From: Takakia lepidozioides
Lineage: Eukaryota; Streptophyta; Takakiopsida; Takakiales; Takakiaceae
Length of the DNA: 64,000 nucleotides
Direction of reading: 5' to 3'
Assembly (NCBI GenBank): GCA_030704615.1
Contig: CM060733.1
Span: 61,876,001-61,940,000, forward strand
Both the position numbers and the translations under genes were made by a program. This document shows positions 11,207 to 22,177 of the stretch, piece by piece (within the stretch, counting starts at the first letter, position 1; each line of letters begins with the position of its first letter). The notes beneath the pieces were generated by a model. The model was not told the DNA's origin, searched no databases, and was given only the letters and a program-made list of their open reading frames with translations.

Positions 11207-12850
11207 AATATAGATTCACCGGTGTACTATGCTAGTAGGTTGATGAACGGCGCTGAAAGGAACTATAGCACAACTGAAAGAGAAGCACTGGTAATGATTT
11301 ATGCAGTCAAGAAATTCAGGCATTGCCTATTGGGAAGAAAGTTTATGTTTTATGTGGATCACCAGGCTCTGATATATCTGGTGAACAAACCTTTGATAAG
11401 TGGAAGGATAACAAGGTGGTTAATAATCTTACACGAGTTTGAGTTCGAAGTTGTTTACAAGCCTGGCCGTTTGCATCTTGTGGCAGATCATTTGTCACGA
11501 CTAACAACAGGAGAGCCCGCCACAGGAGTAGACGACCAATTGCCTGATGCGAGTTTATTTGCAATGGAGGTGCAAGGAAGTGCAGATGAATGGTTAGATT
11601 GGCAATGGCCAATCAGATACTACCTTACTCATGGTCAGTGCCCACCTAGTTATGGTAAGGAGCAGAGGAAGAGAATCGCTATCAAGGCTTTACCTTATAC
11701 TATGGTAGGGGGCAGAATGTATAAGCTAGGACCTGATGGAGTACTTAAACGATGTTTGTACCACCATGAAGTAAATAAAGTTTTGGAGGAAGTTCATAAA
11801 GGAGTGGCTGGAGGACATTTTGGAGAAGAGACTACCAGTAGGAAGATACTACTTGCAGGTTACTGATGGCCTACTTTGTTCAAGGATGTACACAAGTATT
11901 GTCAGAGTTGTGATGAATGTCAGAGGCTAGGACCTTTGCAGAGATCTGGGAAGATGGCTTTGCATCCTACGATGCCTACTGAACCATTTCAGAAATGGGG
12001 ACTAGACTTTGTTGGACCAATTAACCCACTGGCCAAGAATACACAAAACAAGTATATAATTACAGCCACTGATTATACTACGAAGTGGGTGGAAGCTAAA
12101 GCTCTAAGGGACAACACAGCCAAATCCACAGCAAGGTTCCTGTATGAGAACATACTTACACGATTTGGCTGTCCCTTGGAATTTATCAGTGACCAGGGAA
12201 GTCACTTCATTAATGAGACCATTGAACTATTGAGTAAAGAGTTCATGATTGTGCATAGGAAGAGTACAACGTATTACCCACAGGGTAATGGGCAGGCAGA
12301 GGCTACCAACAAAATACTCTGTACTATCTTGGCTAAGATAGTCAATGCAAACAGAACGGATTGGGATACAAAGTTGCTGATAGCTTTGTGGTCATACAGG
12401 ACTTCATATAAAGTCACCACTAAGTATACACCATTCCAATTAGTTTATGGTATGGAAGCTTTACTTCCAGTGGAATTCTTGTTACCTACCATGAGAACGG
12501 AATGGGGAAAGAGAAAAGAATTGTAAGGTTCAATTAAGGTCAGGAAACATGAATTATACCATGTGGAAGAAGTACGTGCTGATGCAGCTGATAACATGAC
12601 CAGAATTCAGATGAAGAGGAAGGAACAGTTTGATGAAGGCAAATTAAAGACTTTTAAGACGGGAGATTTGGTTCTCTGGTTGCAGAAGAAGGGGAAGATT
12701 AAAGCTTCTAAGCTTAAATCACCATGGAAAGGACCTTATGTCATACAGAAGATGTATGATAACAACACGGCCATGTTACAAACCATTAACAAAGAGATGC
12801 TGGGAAGAGTCAATGCCAATAAGTTGAAGGGGGTACAGTGGTATCCATGA
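11207..12850 (+). pseudogene. E1 pol: RNase H, integrase, GPY tail
   Basis: This is the same frame as the preceding piece. RNase H continues (YYASRLMN, FYVDHQAL, VADHLSRL). Integrase follows, with zinc-binding HHEVNKVLEEVHKGVAGGHFG and CQSCDEC, catalytic [13 protein letters not shown] and NGQAEATNK (all three acidic residues kept), and the C-terminal WKGPYVI motif. In-frame stops sit at 11864-11866 (TGA where Trp is expected) and 12524-12526 (TAA for CAA). An extra G near 12832 shifts the frame, ending it at 12850 and separating pol from X. Confidence 0.85.
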
Positions 12851-14553
12851 CAAACCATTGCAGCACGATTTGCATGTTGAAACGCAAAAGCAGTCACGAG
12901 CTGCGCCAATGATACCAACGGAGTATGGAGCACTTGTCGCTAAGCCGAGCATATATGACCAGGGCGGGAACTACAGGTGTTCGCAGCCCATCACAGCGTG
13001 ACACAGCCTATCACAACCCATCACAGTGCCACACAGCCTATCACAGCTCAACACAGCCTACCGGGGTTACACAGTCCATAGGATCAGTGACAGGTGGACG
13101 TGGGTTAACATCCGGAGAGAGGCCGGCGGAAAAGTTGACGGAGGCAGGTTTAGAAATGGACACGTGGATGCCAGGGCAAGACACACAGGCGGACATGAAT
13201 TGCAAGAACGGGTGTCATCAAGAAGGAAGACAAAATTGGCCGTCAAAATACCTACCCGGCACGTTAACCAAAATTTATTGTGGGCCCATTAATGCATACA
13301 GGGAAAGGGTAACGGAACCCTTTACAAGTACCGAAAAGCGAAATCCTTGTCACATGTGCTATCCTAGTAGACAGTCCAAGGGGGGAAATCCACGGAAGGG
13401 AATTAAATTACAAAACCAATCACAGACCCAACAACCAATCATGAGCCAGAATTACCTGCAGAGGGTAATTTCCAAGAAGCAAGATCAAGAATTTAGAGAA
13501 ATTATGAGCGCAAGAGTCGGCGTGGTTCCGAGTAACGGGCGTCTCGATAGGGGAGACAATCAAAGCTATAGCTTTGAAGCTATGGCGGAAATAACAGACT
13601 ATACGCTCGCCTTACTACTTACGCAATGGCACAAGGACAGACGAACGGAGAGTACATTTCCTCTAAATCGATACTTGTAAGCCCCACAGGCTTACAAGCA
13701 CTTACCCATTTCATTCTGTGCCAACCATACCTTCATGCTCTATGCCCTGCAAGCTTTCCTTCAGCTGTTTCAAACAAAGCCTTTCTGTTTGTCTAGAATA
13801 AAGAGAGTGAGAGGAATGGAGGATATCAGGGTGAAGAGCACGACGATACTGCAGAAGCAAACAATTGCGGCACCGCAGGCAGTACAGCTGCTAAGGGAGT
13901 TGCGATTGGAGGGGCTGTTACGCAAGGATTGGTCATTGCATCATCGGCAGTTCATGATACAATTTCTTCAGAACTTTGAGCCTCGGACAGGAGTTACTCA
14001 GGTGAGGGGAGTAGATATAGAAATTACTCCCCAGTACCTGCAGCAATTGTTTGATTTGCCATCAGGACATGTGGATGTGGATGAGCACAGGGCAAGATTG
14101 CAGATAGGGAATTTGTTCCAAGAAGAGAGTTTCTTTAAAACTCAAGGTTACGCTTGTACCAAAGCTGAGTACCCAGGGCTTAGGGAAGTTGGCCAAATAT
14201 TGAACGTTCTGTTTGCCATGAAACAGAACCAACAGTATTTGAGCAGGTCATTCATAGAGGAGATACTGAAGGCTTTGAGGGGAGAGGATGTCGCTTGGGC
14301 GGAGTTAATGTACAACGGATTGGTGGACGAGATGAAGAGGTTACAGGGCACTGCTGCTAAGTCTCCGATCATTGTGTCCGGTCCAATCATTGCCCAAATA
14401 ATTCTTGATTCTTGCATACTTGATACTCGGGAACGTAAGGAGATGAGAGTGTTTGAGGCAGAAACCACTACAATTGAAAAGCAAGGCTCTTCACAGAGTG
14501 AGGGTGGACTGACAGCGCAACACCAGTCTAAGAGACAGAGGCGGGGTATGACT
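12851..14553 (+). pseudogene. E1 extension domain X (left part)
   Basis: Homologous to E2 34510-36984 and E3 50331-52787. After a short stretch of TAYH-type 10-residue repeats it encodes a region with a TDYTLALLLTQWH motif, then MEDIRVKSTTILQKQTIAAPQAVQLL, LRKDWSLHHRQFMIQFLQNF and a helical C-terminal part. No known domain is recognised. A TAA at 13678-13680 replaces a CAA present in E2. T1 interrupts it at 14553 and it resumes at 31037. Confidence 0.7.
14546..14553. repeat. Target-site duplication of T1 (left)
   Basis: GTATGACT is repeated at 31029-31036 directly outside the two T1 termini. E2 (about 35028-35037) and E3 (about 50851-50860) keep the uninterrupted site in the same position of domain X, which proves the insertion. 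Confidence 0.9.
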
Positions 14554-14591
14554 GGGGGGTTGTTATTTCATGAGCGGCATGAGCATGAGCG
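14554..14591 (+). repeat. T1 left terminal inverted repeat
   Basis: G-run, then TTGTTATTTCATGAGC, then repeated CATGAGC/GGCATGAGC words. It pairs with 30991-31028. The same start is found at the T2 left end (46222) and in M1 (47899-48066). Confidence 0.88.
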
Positions 14592-14777
14592 GAAAAAAAA
14601 AAAAACATGAGCAGACCATTGTGAGTCCACGGAAATAGGGTTAAGAGACACGGAAATAGGGTCATGTGAAGTTGGAATGTGGCACCAGTGGACTTGAAAT
14701 GCAACATTTTATTGCAAATTTTGTGGCAAGCCACGTCTATACAAGTGTGTTCTAACTGTCATAGCTGGCATGGGCAC

Positions 14778-15207
14778 TACTCTCCTACACCCTCCGAGCA
14801 ACTTGCCCCACCTTCTTCCTCATCCCCCTCATCCTCCGAGCTCTGTGATGCATCAGTTCCACTATGCCTCTCAAAAATCCCGTCCTCTTGGGGGACTGTC
14901 CACCTCACCTCCTAGGAATCTTCTGCATCTTCTCCCCCACTTTCCTCAGCTGAATCCAAGACAAATCTACGAGCCTGACGGGCTCTAATAGCTGCTGCTT
15001 CCTCCCTCATCTTCATTTTCTTGAGGCTTGCCTCGTCTAAAATCTGCTGTACACGAGTAGGTTCGGAACACCTCCTAATGGACACCGAAGCAAGCCAGAC
15101 AACATAAGTAGGAAGGATGCAGTCCCTTTCTGGACTAGGCATGAAATCCCCCCTGGCAAAAAAATGCACGTTCCTCCTGTCCATAAACTGCGGTTTAGAC
15201 GTCTCTC
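14778..15207 (-). pseudogene. Gene B last exon (T1)
   Basis: The exon follows acceptor actatag (minus strand) and matches T2 46432-46885. It encodes RRNVHFFARGDFMPSPERD, a helical basic stretch (LDEASLKKMKMREE) and an acidic tail ending SEGVGE. The stop at 14778-14780 aligns with the T2 stop, but a TAG at 14912-14914 replaces a CAG of T2. The piece 5' to it was lost when arrays on either side were joined. The remaining 220 bp to the TIR is a 3' untranslated region. Confidence 0.65.
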
Positions 15208-15284
15208 CTATAGTAAGAACAAATCCACTTGAAGAATGTCAATACCAGCAAAAGCAGAAACGGTCTTTCAATGAAATAAAAACG

Positions 15285-15287
15285 CCA

Positions 15288-15325
<38 letters not shown>

Positions 15326-16189
15326 GCCATTTTTCCAGTTCGGGGCCGAAAATGGCTAAGTCCCAAATCTGACCGGGCCCAGAACTGGAAAAATGGCGCC
15401 GAATTTCCGATTTTGGTGCCAGTCAGATCTGGGACTTAGCCGTTTTCGGCCCCGAACTGAAAAAATGGCGTTTTTTTTTTTTTTTTCCGGTGCCATTTTT
15501 CCAGTTCGGGGCCGAAATGGCTAAGTCCCAGATCTGACTGGGCCCGGAACTGGAAAAATGGTGCCAAATTTCCGATTTTGGTGCCAGCCACCCTAGGGAC
15601 TTAGCCATTTTCGGCCCCGAACTGGAAAAATGGCACCATTTTTCCAGTTCGGGCCCGAAAATGGCTAAGTCCCTGATAGAGCGCGGAACTGGAAAAATGG
15701 TGCCGAATTTCCAGTTGCGGTTCCAGCCATCGTAGGGACTTAGCCATTTTCGGGGCCCTGAACTGGAAAAATTACGCCGAATTTCCGATTTTGGGTACCA
15801 GTCAGATTTGGGACTTAGCCGTTTTCGGCCCCGAACTGGAAAAATGGCGTTTTTTTTTTTTTCGGCGCCATTTTTTCAATTCGGGGCCAAAAATGGCTAA
15901 GTCCCAAATCTGACTGGCACCAAAATCGGAAATTCGGCGCCATTTTTCCAGTTCGGGGCCGAAAATGGCTAAGTCCCAGATCTGACTGGGCCGAGAACTG
16001 GAAAAATGGCGCCGAATTTCCGATTTTGGTGCCAGTCAGATCTGGGACTTAGCCGTTTTCGGAACAGAACAAGAAAAATGGCGTTTTTTTTTTTTTTTTT
16101 TTTTTTTTTTTCCGGCGCCGTTTTTCCAGATCGGTGCCAAAAATGGCTAAGTCCCAGAATCGGAAATTCGGCGCCATTTTTCCAGTCAT
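15285..16189. repeat. Hairpin array with homopolymer runs (T1)
   Basis: Units contain GGGACTTAGCC-attttc-GG..., CTGGAAAAATGGCGCC and GGCGCCGAATTTCC, and are of the same kind as the gene B intron array (3135-3800; 62035-62870). Homopolymers of A (15290-15324) or T (about 15471, 15850, 16085-16110) sit between half-units. It is most likely the remains of that intron after deletion of the neighbouring exons. No coding content is seen. Confidence 0.8.
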
Positions 16190-18264
16190 GCAGGTAATTC
16201 GAAGAGCGGATGGGCGCCGGATTTCCATCCGCCAGGTAAGTCGGCGCGCAAAATTTCCGTCATGTAGGTAATTCGAAGAGCGGATGGATGGAAATCCGGC
16301 GCCGGATTTCCATCCTCCAGGTAAGTCGGCGCTGCAAATTTCTGTCATTCAGGTTACTTGTGAGCGGATGGATGGAAATCCGGCGCATGATTTCCATCCG
16401 CCAGGTACAAAATTTCCGTCATGCAGGTAATTCGGAGCGCGGATGGATGGAAATCCAGCGACGGATTTCCATCCTCCAGGTAAGTCGGCGTGCAAAATTA
16501 CCGTCATGCACGTAATTCGAAGAGCGGATGGATGGAAATCCGGCGCCGGATTTCCATCCGCCAGGTAAGTCGGCGCGCAAAATTTCCGTCATGCAGGTAA
16601 TTCGAAGACCGGATGGATGGAAATCCGGCGCCGGATTTCCATCCGCCAGGTAGGTCGGCGCGCAAAATTTCCATCATGCAGGTAATTCGGAGCGCGGATG
16701 GATGGAAATCCGGCGCCGGATTTCCATCCGCGCAGGTAGGGCGGCACGCGAAATTTCCCTCAAGCAGGTAATTCGGAGGCGGATGGATGGAAATCCGGCG
16801 CCGGATTTCCATCCGCAAGGTTGGTCGGATAGCGGATGGATGGAGATCCGGCGCCGAATTTCCATCCTGCAGGTAACTCGAATCCCGGATGGATGGAAAT
16901 CCGGCGCCGAATTTCCATCCAGCAGGTAAGTCGGATCCCTGGCGTATGGATATTCGGCGCCGAATTTCCATTCGCCAGGTATTTCGAAGCGCTGAATTAC
17001 CTTCCTGCAGGTAATTCTGAGAGTGGCAGATTGATTTTTCGGAGAAAAACAAACCTAACTGTTTGTTTTGTGGCTGAAGTGCACTTGTAGACACGTTTTT
17101 CTTGGAATCCTTGACTGCTAGAGGCAAATCGGAACAGCCTCGGACGGAAATTCGGCGCCGTTTTTCCATTCTGGGAGGTTTTTATGACTTCCTTTGAAAT
17201 GGCCCCGATGGAAATTCGGCGCCGAATTTCCATCCGGGGGATGGTCTCTGTCGGAGAGGTGCCGGCCTCTCCGCCGCTCTGTTGGATATTCGGTGCCGTA
17301 TTTCCGTCCGGGGGTTGAAATATGACGGCCAGGTGCCGGCCTCTCCCCCCTCCCTGACTGCATTGGAACGGCCCCGGATGGAAATTTGGCGCTGTTTTTC
17401 CATCTGGGGAGGTTTTTATGTTAGCCAGTTTTCGGCCTGACCCCCTGACACGACTTCCTTTGGGGGGGCCCGGATGGAAATTCGGCGCCAAATCTCCATA
17501 TAGGGGATGCTCTCTGTCGAACACGTGCCGGCCTTTACGCCCGAGGCGACTTCATCCGGGCGTCCCCTGTTGGATATTCGGTGCCGAATTTCCGTCCGGG
17601 GGTTGAAATGTGACGGCCAGGTGCCGGCCTCTCCCCCCTCCCCGATTGCATCCGAACCGCCCCGGATGGAAATTCGGCGCCGTTTTTCCATCTGGGGATG
17701 TTTTTATGCCGGCCAGTTTTCGGCCTGACCCCCCGACACGACTTCCTTTGGGGGGCCCGGATGGAAATTCGGCGCCGAATGTCCATCCAGGGGATGTTCT
17801 CTGTCGCACACGCGCCGGCCTCTGCGCCCGAGGCGACTTCATTCGGGCTTCCCTTGTTGTATATTCAGTGCCGAATTTCCGTCCGGGGGTTGTAATGTGA
17901 GGGCCAGATTGCGGCCTTTCCCCTGAGCCGACTGCATCCGAAAGGCCTCGGATGGAAATTCGGCGCCGTTTTTCCATCCGCGGAGGTTTTTAGGTCGGCC
18001 AGTTTTTGGCCTGACCCCCCGACAGGACTTCCTTTGGGTGGATCCGAATGGAAATTCGGCGCTGAATTTCCATCCGGGGGATGTTTTCTGTCGGACAAGT
18101 GCCGGCATCTCTGCCCCAGACGACTTCATCCGTACGGCCCCTGTTGGGTATTGGGTGCCGAATTTCCATTCGGGGGTAGTAATGTGACGGCACGGTGCCG
18201 GCTTCTCCCCTTCAGCCGACATCGTCCGGACGGCCCCCCACTTTCTGACTGCATACAGTTGGCA
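16190..18264. repeat. Palindrome array, right arm (T1)
   Basis: This is the inverted counterpart of 210-2225, matching unit by unit. The right part (17105-18264) mirrors 210-1260, the island at 17015-17105 mirrors 1262-1345, and the left part (16190-16990) holds units with spacing near 85 bp. The outer boundary at 18264 corresponds to base 210. Gene A leader sequence would follow but is pushed to 29345 by E5. Confidence 0.9.
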
Positions 18265-18274
18265 GTGTAGTGTG

Positions 18275-20518
18275 AAAAGAAGGGGCGTGAATCCCTTTCT
18301 GGTTAATCCTAAATCCGTGGTACTCCCCTCTACTCCCCCCCCCCTTTCCCAGCTGATTGTCCAGGCAAGGGAGAGGAGCGTTCTTTTCCTGTCCAACCAT
18401 CTTCACACGGTTATATGGGTTTTCCCTTAGTTACGTTCGTGATCAGAGTTCACGAAATCCTCATCCACGCCGCAGCGGAAGAGAAGACATGGATGGGGAG
18501 TCTTGAATTGTTCTTGCTCTCGGTTCTACTTCTATTCAACAGCCTGGCCCTATGATCACGGTGCCAACAATGTTAGCACGATATTTTCTGTGATGCAATC
18601 AGCCCAATGGCAGCGGTAAACACGATCCTTTATGTGAAGCCCACTTGAGCAGTGACAGGTCGGAAATCCCCTTTTGTAGTGGTGACACAGATTTAGGAGG
18701 AGGCAGCTCAGATCTTCATGGTCTGCAGGGGCACTGGTTTCTTTCAGGGTTCAGGTTTTCTTCATCTCATCTCCCCAAATTGGCCAACCCCCCAACAGCC
18801 CTTTTGATTTGCAGCTCTCTCCTTACCCAAATCCCCTTTTTCACTCTCTCTCTTTCTTTTCCCCTTTTTGTCTGTTTCTCTATCTCTGTCTATGTCCACA
18901 GGCTCCCCACTACTTCACAACAGCAGATCTGTCATGTAATGCAAATGCACACTCTGCTAGGCATCCAGTGCAGCCAGTCTTGAAGTCATCCTCGGTCTCT
19001 CAAGACACAACCATCCCATCCATCAGTCTCTCTCTCTTTCTCTCTCTCTTGTCCCTTTTTCTCTGCCTCTCTCTCTGTCTGTCAATGTTCAGCCCTTCAC
19101 ACTGCCCTTTTCCCAAGAACCCATCGCTCAAACAGCTCTCATCCCTTTTGTCAGACTTCAACCCAAATACCCCAACATCCCTCTTTTCCCTTCAACTGTG
19201 GAACGCAGTTGTTCAGATCCTAATCCCATACTGAAATCACCTTATCCTTTCCATGTTTTTGCAGCTCCAGCTAACCATCATTGATCTCTCCAAACAAACA
19301 AGCCAGATCTACATTGGTTCCAGTGTATCACTACACACGGCAGCATGGTGTCCAGGTTTATGACACTGAAACAAAATGCAAGAATGAAGACAACAGTGAC
19401 CATTCTGAATTCAGTGACAAACATACTCTCTCTTTCTCTCATTTCTCTCACTGTCATCACAACATCAGGTGCATCCATCCTTTCCACGTTCTGGTTTGAA
19501 GTCCAGAGTCTCCATTCCAATTTCAAAAACTTTTTCTTGTCACATGTCTCCACCTTTTTCCCTTCTGCCAAGATGGCAGTCCTAAATCTACCAAAGCAAT
19601 TTCTAAGTCGCTCAAAAAAAAGGCCACTGTCCATAGACTTATCTGTTTTTATCCACTAGTGAAGCGGCGGGTCTGCCTGTCAAGGTGGCACCTTGCCATC
19701 ACCCGTCAGCAGCCACTTCAACCCTTTCTCTTTGTCTTGATTCCAGACCTTATGACGCCATGATGGCTCCCCTTCTTCACTTGGACCATCCCGTGGCTTG
19801 ACAACCAGATTACGCTATGCAATCCTTCCTCATGAATTGGCCTGGTCCTATAACAAGGAGACACAAAGCAGCTAGAAGCTTGATGACAGAGAACCTGAGA
19901 TACCATACAGCCAGCACTCCACATGCTTTACCTCCCCCCCATTGATTGTGCCCAGACTCTCTTCCCTGTGCTTTCAGCAGCTGGCCTTTTCCTTGCTTGC
20001 TCATCTGCCCATAACTGTCATCTTCAAGGCACTGGCGGCAGTGGTGGTGCGCCGCTCTCCTCACATGCTTCTATCTCCTGGAATTGATCATCACTACGAG
20101 AGAGGCGGCACCGCTTCTTTCTACACAGAATACCAAGCAGAGGCGTCTTAATGCCGCTTCCTAAGCCAAGCAAGATCCCACAACGCAGGTACAACCTCCT
20201 AACACAGGCTGCCCTGCCGACACCACTGCTTGCAACAGCTGCTACGAGCCATCCGTCATCTTCCTCTTCGTTTTTCTCAACCCGCGATCTTTTAGGTCAA
20301 GAACCAGTGATGAAAAACGTTCATCGCATGGATGAAAATAAGTACCGTCATGACTTAGCCATTTTTCTCCTGGCAAAGCATAAGCTCAGTGCGCTCATGA
20401 AATTATCTACATGAAGGGATACATCCTTTCTGCAGTTGGGATGACGGGCACTCCCTTCATAGTGATGCAGGTCGTAATGGTAAACAAAATGTAATGTCAC
20501 TCCCGTGCATTCACACTA
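18275..20518 (-). repeat. E5 3' LTR
   Basis: 2,244 bp, aligned end to end with 27108-29340. In sense orientation it starts TAGTGTGAATG and ends CCCTTCTTTT. A CT-rich (sense GA-rich) tract lies at 18838-19080. Open frames inside it recur in both LTRs but reflect LTR identity and low complexity, so they are not called as genes. Confidence 0.92.
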
Positions 20519-20530
20519 CATATGTAGTGT

Positions 20531-20544
20531 GTCTCCCTTTTTAA
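20531..20544 (-). promoter_or_regulatory. E5 polypurine tract
   Basis: In sense orientation AAAAAGGGAGAC lies about 12 bases upstream of the 3' LTR, the expected site for plus-strand DNA priming. A small palindrome (cactacatatgtagtg) separates it from the LTR. Confidence 0.55.
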
Positions 20545-22174
20545 GTGTCAGGGTCCTCACTGACCACCTTCACTGGCTGATCACCCACTGGTGGTATGAA
20601 GGGTTTCAAGTCCCTCCTACTTCTTACCCATTCCTTGTTTGCCCCATCTCTTAGCCTGCATCTGCGTGCAGCTTCCCCTGTCCTTGTGGTGTTTCCTGCA
20701 TCTTTGTACCCCAAAAAGTCATAAGGTCCCTCCCATGGAGATGTCATGGAAGATCTCTTTCCAGGCCTCAACATCATAACCTTGCTGTTTTCCATCAACT
20801 TGCAGTAGGTATGCCCAGTTTGATGCCTCCTTTCATAATCCCTTGCCTGCTGACGCTGCCCTTTCTTCACACTTTTTCGCAGCTTTGCCTTCATCTCCGT
20901 GAGGAGCTGGATTTTCTGCTGCATCATAAGTGTGACTTCTGCCACAGATCCATCAAAATTCACTGCTGCTGTAAGAAATTGCAACCTGTTGTCAATTCCC
21001 AGTCTTGGAATCCTACCAGTCAGCACTTGAAAAGGTGAGAATCCAGTTGAAGCATGGACACCCATTCTATAACCAAACAAGGCTTTATAGAGATTCTGAT
21101 TCCCACTCAGTGTCGTTTCCAACTCCCAAGGTGGTGATGCTCTGTTTGAGAGATTTAATCACCCTTTCCACCATACCGTTACACTGAGGCCAGTATGGGG
21201 CGCTATGCTCCCTTTTTATACCATATTCGCGGCATGCATCTTCAAACTCGCCTTCCCACTCCGTGCCATTGTCAATGAGCAAGGTGTGAGGGCAGCTATA
21301 CCGGTCAATCACTTCCTCCACTAGAAAGCGGGTAGCAAGGGCTGCTGTATGATCTGTCACTGGTGCGGCTTCTATCCATTTTGAAAAGTGATCTATTGCA
21401 ACCAGAAAGTACCGATTGCCCCTGCTGGTTATAGGTAATGGCCCTGCCGTGTCAATTGCAACTCTGAAAAACAGATCCACTACTGGAATGCTGTGAAGTT
21501 TTGAGCTACCTGAGCGCAATACTCCGTTCTGTTTAGTCATCTGACATTCACCAAAGCCTTTGAGTACTTGCCTAATGAGTTTTGTTCTGTCATGCCAGAA
21601 ATAGCGTCGGCATATCTCCTCTTGTGTTCTTCGGACTCCAAAGTGGCCTGTGGCCTTATGCACTTCAGTGATTATTGCTGTTCGTTCTTGGTGGCACTAA
21701 CCTCCCATCAAAGTAGACCTCACCTTTGAGATAGGAGTACTGCCTTGCCTGCCTGTTGGCTCTCTTGCTCTCCTCCTTTGTCAGGTAGTCATTGACTTCT
21801 CCAAAACATAAGAGGTGCATGACTTCCACATCATCAAGCACATCAGGTAGCCTTTCCTCCTTAATAGCTACTGTATAATTGTCAGAGCTGATGAGAGACC
21901 TTTTCCCCCATCTTTCAGCCTCACGTAATAATGACATCTGAGTAGCTTTGGTGGGTGTGGTCCATGGTATCCAGTCCCCTTCATCAATCTTGTTGCAAGA
22001 AGAAGTGTCTTGTTCTGAACCACTTGTTCCATCACTGTCTGAAGAACAAAACGTCTTGGTGGAACACTCACCGCCCATGTTTTCCTTAGCTGGGCATTCT
22101 GATGAGGAAGTCACCCGCGTTCTTCTTGTTGTTGGTGTGCTTGTCAAGTGTTGAAGGAATGGTGTCTCTTGCAA
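20541..22174 (-). pseudogene. E5 integrase, broken into three frames
   Basis: Downstream of the gag-pol TGA the same frame continues to 21665 (acidic linker ending in YSYLKGEVYFDGRLVPPR). The frame then changes: 21085-21663 carries HKATGHFGVRRTQEEI, the core AIDTAGPLP, LLIDNGTEW and NGMVERV (DDE residues intact). It changes again: 20541-21122 carries the C-terminal part (LFGYRMGVHASTG, SPWEGPYDFLG). Two indels and one stop therefore separate intact-looking modules. The integrase zinc HH...CC is partly degraded: the second half reads GECQMTKQ. The product cannot be made as one protein from this copy. Confidence 0.88.
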
Positions 22175-22177
22175 GCT

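Noticed and set aside
16049-18396. Similar open frames in the right palindrome array
   Set aside because: Same reason: mirror images of the left array frames; the frame extending to 18396 merely runs into the E5 LTR.
18645-19634. Open frames of 112-141 codons in the E5 LTR, repeated at 27478-28465 (195 and 118 codons)
   Set aside because: Identity between copies is due to LTR duplication. The plus-strand peptides are Ser/Leu/Phe low complexity from a CT-rich tract, and the 118-codon minus frame has no motif.
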